Shown in pieces: positions 1 to 8,039 of a stretch of 10,369 nucleotides of DNA; position 1 is the stretch's first letter, and every line of letters begins with the position of its first letter. The translations under genes were made by a program, and so were the position numbers. Source of the stretch: Phoronis ovalis (taxonomy: Eukaryota > Phoronida > Phoronidae); NCBI GenBank assembly GCA_028565635.1, contig JAOXYB010064578.1:1-10369 (forward strand), written 5' to 3'. The notes under the pieces are model-generated. The model did no database searches and had not been told where the DNA came from. It was given only the letters and a program-made list of their open reading frames with translations.

Positions 1-185
1 ACCCCAAGATCCTTTTCCATTGTAGTAGTTTCTAGTTTGACGCAACCGTTATCAGCTCTCATTTTATACTGGTAATTTGGATTGTTACTCCCCAAGTGTA
101 ACACTTTGCACTTCGAAGCATTGCATTTAAGTTGCCATGTATTAGCATGTGAATCTAGCTCCTAGGAATGGATTTGTAACTCTAA
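1..185 (-). mobile_element. Non-LTR retrotransposon (LINE) reverse-transcriptase fragment, degraded
   Basis: Read on the minus strand from about 185 to 1, this stretch translates to the conserved C-terminal part of a LINE reverse transcriptase. Visible are an LQ start, then ELDSHANTWQLKCNASKCK, then VLHLGSNNPNYQYKM, and finally METKDLG-type sequence (here MEKDLGV) at the window edge. The W-x-L-x-x-N-x-x-K-C-x-V-x-x-x-G core followed by EKDLGV is typical of CR1/L2/Jockey-like elements just downstream of the catalytic YADD region. A TAG stop interrupts the frame at 162-164, so the copy is dead. No matching frame continues to the right of about 190, which suggests 5' truncation or decay there. 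The 3' part of the element lies beyond the left edge. The clade is inferred; the RT identity is fairly firm. Confidence 0.8.
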
Positions 186-774
186 CTTCTACTAGGTTAC
201 TAATAGGTTTATATTAAAAATATGTATAGTTTAAAAAATATAACACTTTGTATTTTCAAACACAATACCTTACGCTATATGCCCTCCCTTACCTGCTATC
301 TTGAAATATGTACCCTTTCACGAGAATATTGTTGGAACTTATGTATTCTCTTAAATCTGACAATTCAGCTGGTAAATTCTGAATACAGTTATAATTGGTA
401 ATTTTGCACTGTCACCTTTTGTGTGCTTCTTGAAAAAGTCATATACAAATTTTGTTCAAGATATCACATACAATGCAAAGGCAAATTATCTTGCATAAAG
501 TCATTACAATGTGCAGTTTAGACAGTTGGGAACATGCATAAAAAATAACAGTGAAACATTTGTAGTCTGGACCAGGATCATTGTATTTTGCTTTTATTTA
601 GATTTCCCATTGCCTACTGTACATGGTAGCAGAATTTATAGCTAATTGTTAATATCAGCTAATGTCTCACTAAAGTTATATTAAAATGTATTTTTTTATA
701 ATACAATGGACTTTTGCTTCATGTGTAAGCCTACTGCATTTAATAGGATCAAATTAGTAGGTTAAATTTTTCAG
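186..774. other. AT-rich DNA, probably intronic
   Basis: This lies between the LINE remnant and the first visible exon and is probably part of an upstream intron of the same gene. It ends in a pyrimidine-rich tract and CAG acceptor (about 764-774). I see no convincing exon, RNA gene or repeat in it. Confidence 0.5.
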
Positions 775-938
775 GAAGCACTTTCAAAATGTTTGATTGA
801 ATCAAATGATGTGCTTTCTGATGAAGATTGGTCAAACCTGTTCCAAGAGCTAGCTAGCAGGATCATAGGAGTAAATGTAAACCCAATGGCATATAAACTT
901 GGGCTGACTGATGCAGATCTGGATCATATAATTCACAG
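775..938 (+). CDS. Death-domain protein, penultimate exon (N-terminal half of the Death domain)
   Basis: This 164-nt internal exon follows a T-rich tract and TTTTTCAG acceptor and ends at CAG|GTATTG (donor GT at 939-940). It encodes 54 residues plus two bases of an Arg codon. Numbering from the exon start, W19 with L22 and L26 fits helix 1 of a Death domain. LGLTDADLDHI (42-52) fits the helix 2/3 region, where an LGL-then-acidic pattern is usual. The frame stays open and joins the exon at 2258 in phase 2 to complete an Arg codon. Death domains mediate homotypic assembly of signalling complexes in the cytoplasm (apoptosis, Toll/NF-kB, TNF-receptor pathways). The protein's N-terminal part, which would identify it, lies left of the window. 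What is seen is the splice signals and the domain pattern; the adaptor role is inferred. Confidence 0.8.
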
Positions 939-2257
939 GTATTGCATATAAACCTGAATTTATTTTTTGTTATATTTTTAGAACCATGCAATTCCATAAT
1001 TGTACACACGGGCAAGTGATTTTAGAGATGGTCTAGAAAAAAATACTTTTAAAAAGACACTGGCTCTACCTTGATTATATTTTATTGTTTTCGTTGTAAT
1101 GAAAATGCGTACTTCTCATAACAAAATTATTATTAATCAGAAATAAAAAGGAGAATATTTTCATATTATTTGTAAACAGTTATTTCGCCCTGACTTCGAT
1201 AGACTTTAGCTTGGCAAAATTATAAACTTGGTTTTGAGTTTATCAATCTCCAATCATACTGACATTTCGGAATTTCCCATGTTAGTCAATAAGGTTGTAG
1301 TAATTCCAAAGCACCTCTGAACCACTTAATGTTCCATTGTGGTAGCTTGTGGCAGGCTTGTGTAGACAGAGATGCCTTGCAGAGATGTGACAGAGTTGTT
1401 TACGATAGCAGTTTTCATAAGAAGGTAATCCCGTCAAATTCTGAGCAACAACTGCATGTATTGTTGTGTAATATATTATCTTAATTCCAATAGACAACCC
1501 TAAACAACATGTCCATGTTTGAAATTTTTATAATGAAAGTTTAATTGTATAATTTCAAGAGTTTATGTTTGGCTAGTATTCTTGCTGATACATTTAAGTT
1601 TTGGCTCCTATTGCTGTGATTACGTCATTTGTATTGAATAAACGTACCTGTCATCCTGATATTTCTTCGTTGCATTCTTTGTCTTTTGTCAACAGACATA
1701 TATAAGCACACATGGCTATTTAATATAATATATGTCAGTAAATGTAAAGATTAGATGGTGGTCGAACATGCATTTCCCAAAGTAAAAATAATTGGTTGTA
1801 TGAGTGATGACAAGATTCTAGATCTTCTGTTTCAGTTGTCTATTCATATGTTTTTAATTTCAAGTTCATAATTGCGCTCATCACTAGAAACATTTTTCAT
1901 TTTGTCTAGACATGATCTGAGTAATACTACGTTTATAAGTTTTGAGGCAATGATAAAAAAATGACACTGTAACAGTTATAATTAGTCTAATTAGCTATAG
2001 TGTCTTAGATCTTTGCCAGTTACTCTTTTTTGTGCATAAAATTGACTTGTTCATGTGCCTATAAACAAATTGGTTGCCCGTACAATTTCGTAAATTGGTT
2101 TTAATTTGTTAATAAGTTCTAAAATGGTTTGAGATTATGATAAACAGTTTAATTATTAAAATATGATTGAGAAATCATTCTCAGCTCAATGTACTTCCCT
2201 CATCATGAACAATGGTCTTTGTTAAACAAAATCACCTGCCAGTTTCCTGTTTTACAG
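939..2257 (+). other. Intron within the Death-domain coding region (phase 2)
   Basis: This 1319-nt intron begins GTATTG and ends in TTTCCTGTTTTACAG at 2243-2257, both good consensus sites. It is AT-rich and contains an unused AATAAA at 1637-1642. A less AT-rich block at about 1290-1480 has a 71-codon minus-strand open frame (1282-1497) with no domain I recognise; it may be an old repeat fragment. Otherwise I see nothing in it. Confidence 0.75.
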
Positions 2258-2426
2258 ATATCCAAATGATCTGCAGCAGAAGAAGTTTGAAATATTCCAA
2301 TTATGGAGAAGAAGAAACCCATATGAGGCCCCACAAAAACTACTTCAGGTAGTTCAAGATGTTGGTGAAAAGCTCCTTGTAAAGGAAGTGACTGAAAGTG
2401 TACTTGAAGTAACAACAACTTTGTAA
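2258..2426 (+). CDS. Death-domain protein, terminal exon (C-terminal half of the Death domain and stop)
   Basis: The first base completes the Arg codon split by the intron. Then 55 codons follow, ending at TAA 2424-2426. The residues continue the domain: R-Y-P-N-D-L (55-60 of the visible protein), then a helix with F65, I67 and W71 followed by RRR, then AxxKLLQVVQDVG (84-96, helix 5) and a final amphipathic helix, LLVKEVTESVLEV. The RYPxxL turn, the Trp about 14 residues later and the closing helix align without large gaps to the FADD-type Death domain. FADD is therefore a reasonable candidate, but other proteins with a C-terminal Death domain (ankyrin, UNC5, PIDD or CRADD types) cannot be excluded without the upstream exons. 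There are no frameshifts or internal stops, so the gene looks intact in this part. Confidence 0.82.
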
Positions 2427-3374
2427 CACAAAAAAACTGTCAGGACTGTCTGACATATTTTTGCAGTCTTCAAGCTGTGTTTGCCATATCTTGAAAACTC
2501 TGATACATAAAGCTTTCAAATTAGAAGGTACAAACAAAGGCCAAAATACTGATGAAATTTGATGTATATCTATATAGCTGAAATCGGTAGAATTTTTTGA
2601 TGTAGGAGGAGCTTTGAATTTTCTTTATGCGGCTTCCGCAAATTTCCAACAAGTGGTCTTCTGTTTGTCATAGCACACGCTTTCATTGGTTATCATTATA
2701 TAGCACATGGTCTATAACCATGAAACAAAATAAATGAAGCATATTAATTTGATTTTGTGACTGAATAACATTTTTATAAGTAAGCCTAAATATTAGAACT
2801 ATTTGTTGCTGCTCAAGGGGAATGTAAAGTCCTTATGCTAAATATAGATTTTATTCATTCAGTACATTATTACTAAACAGGTTAAGCTGGATGTCATTAC
2901 TGTTGTAAATAATATAATTTGGAAAAAACCTGTAGTAATATTTTTTTCTGGAGAGATGAACCATAAGTTTATGAAAGGATTATAATGTGTCTGTAACTGA
3001 TGCAGTGTATGTCAGTTAACATGTGTGTTTGTGTAATCTAGTTTATCTAATTTCCAGTTATTTAGCTTGTTTCTTTATTCTCTTATCATTAGTCTAATGA
3101 GGAAGGCCGATTGATCCACTCTCATACCAGGCTTTTAGTTTTGTTATTTTGTGACGTTTGCTTTTTGAATAATAAACATGTCATGCCATTTCTGCAAAAT
3201 GTCTTATATCTCATCACCAGGCACACGTTATACTCAATCCATAATAAATGATTCAGAAATATACAGTAGTATTTTCGTAAAATTAACTTCATTTGGCAAT
3301 AACTAAAGAATTTCCCCTGTTGCAATTCAATTTTTATGTATCCCTATCAGATGGTACCCATAATTATAATTGTT
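2427..3374 (+). other. 3' UTR and downstream AT-rich DNA
   Basis: The sequence after the stop codon is non-coding in all frames beyond short chance open frames. The transcript probably ends near the AATAAA at 2729-2734; another AATAAA at 3171-3176 is a possible distal signal. A short perfect hairpin (TGCGG-CTT-CCGCA, 2628-2640) lies in the presumed 3' UTR. A GT-rich stretch at about 2986-3040 could act as a downstream element for some 3' end. I see nothing else. Confidence 0.5.
2729..2734 (+). promoter_or_regulatory. Candidate polyadenylation signal of the Death-domain gene
   Basis: This is the first canonical AATAAA after the stop codon, about 300 nt downstream, and T/G-rich sequence (TTTGATTTTGTG) follows within 30 nt. 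Canonical hexamers are expected often by chance in DNA this AT-rich, so transcript data would be needed to settle it. Confidence 0.4.
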
Positions 3375-3718
3375 TTGTGGCCCCCAGGGCACGAACTCTC
3401 ATTGACAAGGTACATAGTTATATTCCGCGCAAGAGAGGTATGTTTTTCAGCATTATCAGCATTCAAAATTATAAAAGGGGGGATGTTCGAAAAACGGAAA
3501 CAATTTCACCCCACTCTGAATGAAAGTAAAAATAAAAACTTAAGTTTTGTTTTCATCCCTGAAAAGTGGGTGAGAAATCAGGGACATATGTCCAAAAAAA
3601 ATCAAAAAAGGGGTGTTTTTTTAATTATTTTTTCTAAAGCTGTTAAGGGATTGAAAGGTTAGGTGGAGCACCTGTGTATAAACATTATTAAAGTCAGTGC
3701 CCCAGTTGTGGCCCCCAG
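3375..3718. mobile_element. Non-autonomous TIR element (about 320 bp) with 13-bp flanking direct repeats
   Basis: TTGTGGCCCCCAG occurs exactly at 3375-3387 and 3706-3718. The enclosed segment has imperfect inverted ends. The left end reads CAGGGCACGAACTCTCATTG from 3385. The reverse complement of the right end reads CTGGGGCACTGACTTTAAT from 3705, so GGGCAC--ACT---AT is shared. This is the layout of a small DNA transposon with a target-site duplication. Part of the direct repeat (CAG) may belong to the element itself, so the true duplication is 8-10 bp. That length and the CAGGG end suggest a hAT-like or MULE-like relative, which is inference. The interior has no transposase. It contains a perfect palindrome, GGACATATGTCC (3582-3593), and a TCCCTGA/TCAGGGA inverted pair (3556-3562, 3578-3584). 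A 108-codon plus-strand open frame crosses the left repeat and is not considered a gene. Confidence 0.65.
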
Positions 3719-3741
3719 CATTTTATTTTAATGGAACAATC

Positions 3742-3764
3742 TTAAGGCTAAGCTGGATCCTCGT
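3742..3764 (+). repeat. Left terminal inverted repeat of the TTAA element
   Basis: These 23 nt begin TTAAGGCTAAGCTGGA and match the reverse complement of 4398-4420 with a single T/C difference. Confidence 0.85.
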
Positions 3765-4397
3765 CACTGTTTAAATAAAAATTCGTGAAACATCCGCATT
3801 ACATTTTTTCACTCAAAAGAGATGTTTTCTAAAACTTTAACATTCAAGCTATATGTCATAATGATATTTTCAAACTATTGTGTAAAATGTATGAAATTTA
3901 ATAACCGTACACCCTATGAAAATTGTTAGGTACATCCTACAGGAAAACTCAGTAGATAAAAATTCGGGCAAACTATATTTTTAACAACTAATCAATACTC
4001 CCATAATTGTTTTTGACCATTTTTAAATTGCACCATGGACATTGATTATATAATCAATTTAGTCACTCAATTGACGGTTTTTAGCAACTTAAAAAATTAT
4101 ATTTTTTTAAACATTGAGATTATTCACAGTATTTACAATTCGGTCAAAACAAATGATGGAAGTATCGTTTACTTATTTAAAAAGTAGTTAGCTCCAATTT
4201 AGATCTGCAGGATTTTGCTGTAGGATGTACCTTATGAGTTTTATGAGATGTCATAAAAAATTAATTAAATTTTGTGCATTGCATACACAAGTCTAAAAAT
4301 ACCAGCATAATAATATAGCATGAATGTTAAAGTTTCAGAAAACATTTGTTTTATATGAAAAAAATATAATGCAGATTTTTCATGAATTTTTGTTTAA

Positions 4398-4420
4398 ACG
4401 AGGGTCCAGCTTAGCCTTAA
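4398..4420 (-). repeat. Right terminal inverted repeat of the TTAA element
   Basis: This is the partner of 3742-3764, ending TCCAGCTTAGCCTTAA. The next base pair outward (C3741/G4421) also matches because CTTAAG is itself palindromic. Confidence 0.85.
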
Positions 4421-4421
4421 G

Positions 4422-5149
4422 CAAAACAAATGCATGAAACTTACTATTTTTTCTTAGCATTATGGTAGAGTTCATATATCATGCAGAATTCATAAACAAA
4501 ATTTTAAAATTCTGTCCTTTGTAAAGCTTAACTGTTTATAACAATTGCATAGATACAGGTCACATTATTGTCCCTTTATAAAGTGCAATAAATAGATTAA
4601 AAAATTTACGTTAGTCAGAATTTATTTGTTACGAAAAAAAAATACAAACTATTAGAACTTTAGTTTTTAATTAGATCAAATTTACATTAAAGGTAGTGCT
4701 GCTTTAGTGTGTAGGTGTAAAAGGCTAAGCGTGTGACCACTTCATTATAAGGAGACAGGTAAGAGGCTGTTCTTTCTTGAATTTTGTTTGGCTGTTGCAA
4801 CAACTCAAGCTTTGTGTTACATTACAATCAGGAATTTCTTTGTTGAGATTTTCTTTTAATCTCTAGGATTTTCCAAAAATTTGATGGGGATATGAGGCCC
4901 AAGGTATAACATGGCAAAACCTGCATTCCAAAAAAAAATACACTAAGGTAAAGATTTATTTGGAAAAAATGTACATCCTAGGGCAAAAAGAGTAACAGTA
5001 TTTTGGTAATTTACATAAAAAAATGTGATACCCTGCGGTAAATAATCATCTATTGCAAAAATCAAATGTTAGATAAACAAAAAGATAACCCATTGTAACA
5101 AGTGAGAGGTTGAAAAAAAGGGCCACATACATATAAAACTTAAATTTCA
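4422..5149. other. AT-rich intergenic DNA without a recognised gene
   Basis: I find no gene or RNA here. AAGGCTAAGC at 4721-4730 equals 10 nt of the TTAA-element terminus, but without a partner or TTAA. Between about 4890 and 5110, short related strings (for example AAGGTATAAC, AAGGTAAAG, GCGGTAAATA) recur at irregular 36-57-nt steps, too degenerate to call a tandem repeat. Confidence 0.4.
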
Positions 5150-5483
5150 CCATGCCTTTGAAGGGTGGTAGGATGTCAAGTTTCCTCAATCTCAGAACTT
5201 TTACAAAGGTCCTGGAGTTTGAGGGTCTGGATATGGATGTGTCCCAGTACTCAGCAGATTCTATTAAGAAACAAGCTTTATGTTGTATGAATTGTGGTTA
5301 TTAGAAGAGATGGGACCGCCATTTCACATAGTCATCCGATGCCATGAAAGATACACATTCCCCAATGTTGAGAACCAGACTTTTACACCTTGCTTATTTT
5401 ATTGCTTATGCCAGTATCGGGGTTTGAATCCATGACCTTTTGCTTAAAAGGCAGACGTACTATAACCACCACACCACCACAGC
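5150..5483 (-). mobile_element. tRNA-derived SINE-like element
   Basis: On the minus strand the element begins at about 5483 with a tRNA-like head. An A-box-like TGGTGTGGTGG lies at 5476-5466 and a B-box-like GGATTCAAACC at 5431-5421, 34 nt apart. These are the two parts of an internal RNA polymerase III promoter. Between them CTTTTAA (5450-5444) sits where an anticodon loop would be, with TTT as anticodon and a nearly paired stem (TCTGC/GCAAA), which points to a tRNA-Lys ancestor. The T-stem pairs poorly, so it is not a working tRNA. The body extends leftwards through a moderately GC-rich unique region that contrasts with its AT-rich surroundings. The left (3') boundary near 5150 is estimated from composition, and I could not find a clear target duplication. 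Confidence 0.6.
5421..5476 (-). promoter_or_regulatory. Internal pol III promoter (A and B boxes) of the SINE head
   Basis: The A box is TGGTGTGGTGG (consensus TRGCNNAGYNGG) and the B box is GGATTCAAACC (consensus GGTTCGANNCC). Each differs from consensus at a few positions, as expected in an old copy. Confidence 0.55.
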
Positions 5484-6409
5484 TTTCATCAGAATAATAG
5501 CCAACTGTTGGTTTCACATATCAGGAAAATTTTTTAGTCTGTTTTTTTTCTGAGAATGGAAATTTAACTTTTTTGAACAAAAAAATTACCCATCCATACA
5601 TTGGGATCCATACAATCATTTAATTTTGTTAAAAGAGAAAGCCTTACTTTTATCAATGAGTCATAAAAAAATTCTTGTTCCAACAATAGAAGGGATTAGA
5701 TGCCTATTCAAGTATGACTTCTGCATTCACTTAACTGTAAGTATGATTAATTTGGGAGTTTTCTCTAATAGGAAAACGTACCTGTTGCATACTTTTTTTA
5801 ATATAGCCAGTATCTTTTTATCATGTTGAAGCAAATGGGTTGGCTTATATAGTTGGTATGAAACTGAAAATAAGCAGGGGCCTTTTCAAGTATTTTATTT
5901 AAAAAGTTAATTTCTTTTAGTGTTGTGAAGTAAAGATATAGTGATATTTAAGGTTCATCATTTCTGGAATTTTTAATTAAAATTTAAAGAATTAAAAAAA
6001 AGAAATAAAGATTGCCATATATATCTCTGTGATTTAATTATACTTTGATTTTGAAATTTTTACATAGGGGAGGGATGATCAAGTGGAACAAAAACGTTAA
6101 TTTGACTTACATGTACATGTACTTAAAATTTGCTGATAATTTGCTAATAATGTTCTTTGCTAAAATCTAGGATAAATAAAACTCTAAGAATTTTAAATAT
6201 CTTATTCCAATGTCATATTTTTCAAATTATTTCTTAAAAGAAATTAGCAATTGCTCTTTAAGTATGAATGTAAAAAATGACAAGTTTTGCTGCCACTAAT
6301 TAATTTTAGCTTTGAATTGGCATCTCATCTAAATTTTCATGATCTCCAGGTATAACTAATTAGCTATATCCATATACAAGTTATGGTATGATTTCCTTTT
6401 TTATAGTCA
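5484..6409. other. AT-rich intergenic DNA, nothing recognised
   Basis: There are many A and T runs. A 67-codon plus-strand open frame (5626-5829) shows no domain and is compatible with chance. A perfect 12-bp palindrome, ACATGTACATGT, lies at 6109-6120. No RNA gene or clear repeat is visible. Confidence 0.45.
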
Positions 6410-6439
6410 TTGTGAAGTGTAACACTTTCCTTTGTCTCA

Positions 6440-6766
6440 CAATAACACCTTCAGTTTTTACCCGATCAGCTTCTTATTCGGTACAGTGTAATACAGGTCA
6501 AAGTGCAGGTCGGTTATACTTTGACCTTGATTAATTCCAATATGGCCGACTGGTGGCCATGCTTGTTCCCGAGAGGGCATATGTAACGTTGTATTTATAT
6601 TCGCAAAGATAAAGCGCTGCCTGGATGATTCAAAGGAGGTTCTAGAAAAGCCATAGGTTGGGCGTAATAGGCTAGGTGACATTTTAAAATGACCTTGATA
6701 AATAGGTGAAATGCCAGTACAAATCTTCAACATTTTTTTTCCATATGTAACAGTTTCTTTGTCTCG
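6440..6766 (+). repeat. Array monomer 1 (long, 327 bp)
   Basis: This full long monomer has a perfect ATGGCC-N7-GGCCAT hairpin (6542-6560), CCCGAGAGGGCAT and an ER8-like pair at 6690-6709. A partial copy of the monomer tail (GTGTAACACTTTCC) precedes it from about 6410. Confidence 0.85.
6495..6507 (+). promoter_or_regulatory. Candidate DR1-like nuclear-receptor site
   Basis: AGGTCA-A-AGTGCA resembles a direct repeat with one-base spacing, the HNF4/RXR type. Related versions sit at the same place in other monomers: 6970-6982, 7309-7321, 7770-7782, 8096-8108 and 8402-8414. Function is untested. Confidence 0.3.
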
Positions 6767-6912
6767 CATTAACTGCTTCAGATTTTATCCAATTAGCTCC
6801 ATATTCGGTACAGATTAATTACATGTCAGGGTACAGGCCATATGTAATATTGACCCAGATTACTGCCAATATGACTGACTGGCAGTCATGTTGATGCTCA
6901 AGATTGTACATC
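6767..6912 (+). repeat. Array monomer 2 (short, 146 bp)
   Basis: Anchor 1 is followed by anchor 2 (ATGACTGACTGGCAGTCAT, itself an inverted repeat) and the short-class junction CTCAAGATTGTACATCGTAA. Confidence 0.85.
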
Positions 6913-7250
6913 GTAATATCAGCTTCAGTTTTTATCTAATCAACTTCATATTCAGTACAGAGTTTGTATAGGTCACAGTACATGCAATGTGTAACTTTGA
7001 CCCAGATTACTTCCAACATGATGGCCGACTGGCGACCATGTTTGTTCGCGAAAGGGCATGTAACATTGCGTCTATGCCCGTGAAGACCATGCAAGCACTG
7101 CCTGTATGATTCAAAGGTGGTTCACAGAAGGCCATACGTTGGTGGGGTGTAATAGGCTAGGTGATATTTTAAAATGACCTTGACAAATAGGTCAAATACC
7201 GATACGAATTTTCAACATTGTTTACCACACATAACACTTTCTTTGTTTCA
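6913..7250 (+). repeat. Array monomer 3 (long, 338 bp)
   Basis: This is the longest monomer. It contains GCGAAAGGGCATGTAAC, the GCACTGCCTGTATGATTC block and the only perfect TGACCT-N8-AGGTCA pair in the array (7175-7194). Confidence 0.85.
7175..7194 (+). promoter_or_regulatory. Candidate nuclear-receptor everted repeat (ER8)
   Basis: TGACCT and AGGTCA are both perfect half-sites in everted orientation separated by eight bases. The left one is extended (TGACCTTGA, i.e. TCAAGGTCA on the other strand, the ERR/NR5A-type monomer site). Equivalent sites with 1-2 changes occur at 6690-6709, 7643-7662, 7966-7985 and 8271-8290, all with spacer 8. The match to ER8 is seen in the sequence; any binding is inference. 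Confidence 0.35.
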
Positions 7251-7399
7251 CAATAACTGCGTCAGTTTATATCCAATCAGCTCCATATTTGGCATAGAGT
7301 ATAAGTACAGGGCAAAGTACAGTTTATATATAATATTGACCCAGTTTATGTCCAATATGGCCAACTGGTGGCCATGTTGGTTCTCGAGATTGTACACCG
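7251..7399 (+). repeat. Array monomer 4 (short, 149 bp)
   Basis: It carries ATGGCC-AACTGGT-GGCCAT, a perfect 6-bp stem, and the junction CTCGAGATTGTACACCGTAA. Confidence 0.85.
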
Positions 7400-7720
7400 T
7401 AATCACTGCTTCAGTTTTATCCAATCAGCTTCTTGGTTGCTACAGAGCAAGTACACTTCACAGTGCAGGCTATGAGTAATTTTGACCCACGAGATTTCCT
7501 CCAATATGGCTGACTGGTTGCCATGTTTGTTCCCGAGAGGGCATGTAACGTTGCATCTATAGCCGCAAAGACACAGCGCTGCCTGGTGGTTCTAAGAAGG
7601 CCATAGGTTGATGTCCGTAATAGGCTAGGTGACATTTTAAAATTATCTTAACAAGTAGGTCAAATGCCTGTATGAATTAATCTTCAACATTATTTACTAT
7701 GCGGAACTTTATTTGTTTCA
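7400..7720 (+). repeat. Array monomer 5 (long, 321 bp)
   Basis: This full long monomer is followed directly by another long one, breaking the L-S alternation. Its everted pair is mutated on the left (TTATCT at 7643-7648) but intact on the right (AGGTCA at 7657-7662). Confidence 0.85.
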
Positions 7721-8039
7721 CAATAACTGCTTCAGTTTTTATGATTAGCTCCAATTTTGGTACAGAGTGAGGTCAAAGCACAGGTTATATATAAATTGAC
7801 TCAGCTTACTTTCAATATAGCTGACTGGCAGCCATGTTTGTTCCCGAGAGGACATATAAGATTGCATCTATAGCCACGAAGACGAAGCACTGCCTGGACG
7901 ATTCAAAGGTGGCTCTAAGAAAGCCATAGATTGGTGGGCATAATAGGCTAGGTGACATTTTAAAATAACCTTAGCAAGAAGGGCAAATGCTGGCACAAAT
8001 GTTCGACATTATTTACCGTGTGTAACTTTCTTTGTTTTG
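7721..8039 (+). repeat. Array monomer 6 (long, 319 bp)
   Basis: It matches monomer 5 in layout and has a few bases missing after anchor 1 (TTTTTATGATTAGCTCC). It retains AGGTCAAAGCACAGG at 7770-7784. Confidence 0.85.

Larger units (their letters stand above)
3741..4421. mobile_element. Palindromic foldback/MITE element with TTAA ends
   Basis: The two halves are reverse complements over nearly the whole 681 bp, centred near 4080. The outer 23 nt (3742-3764 against 4398-4420, beginning TTAAGGCTAAGCTGGA) match with one mismatch. Further in, GGTACATCCTACAG (3929-3942) is mirrored exactly at 4218-4231, and a TTTTGACC block at 4011-4018 is mirrored near 4142-4149. Between these, blocks of some 75 nt align without gaps at moderate identity, and pairing weakens near the centre. 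TTAA at each end (3742-3745, 4417-4420) fits a TTAA target duplication, as made by piggyBac-type transposases; PIF/Harbinger-type TWA targets are an alternative. There is no coding capacity, so it would depend on a transposase made elsewhere. A transcript would fold into a long imperfect hairpin. The family is inferred; the inverted structure is seen directly. Confidence 0.85.

Noticed and set aside
2203-2418. Minus-strand open frame opposite the terminal Death-domain exon
   Set aside because: It is the antisense shadow of the coding exon, which has splice signals and a recognisable domain on the plus strand.
3336-3662. 108-codon plus-strand open frame over the 320-bp TIR element
   Set aside because: It begins in the flank, crosses the direct repeat, has Lys/Asn/Phe-rich composition as expected from AT-rich DNA, and shows no transposase motif.
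4721-4730. AAGGCTAAGC, identical to 10 nt of the TTAA-element terminus
   Set aside because: The match is short, lacks TTAA and has no inverted partner nearby, so a solo TIR cannot be supported.
4890-5110. Possible degenerate tandem repeat with GGTAAA-like strings
   Set aside because: Spacing is irregular (36-57 nt) and only a few bases are shared per step.
5421-5483. Functional tRNA-Lys gene on the minus strand
   Set aside because: The T-stem does not pair, the anticodon stem has a mismatch and the acceptor 3' half is absent. A SINE head is the better reading.
6458-6769. 103-codon minus-strand open frame in the array, similar to another at 7417-7635
   Set aside because: The similarity follows from both lying in copies of the same monomer. 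Other copies have stops and indels in this frame, and no domain is visible.
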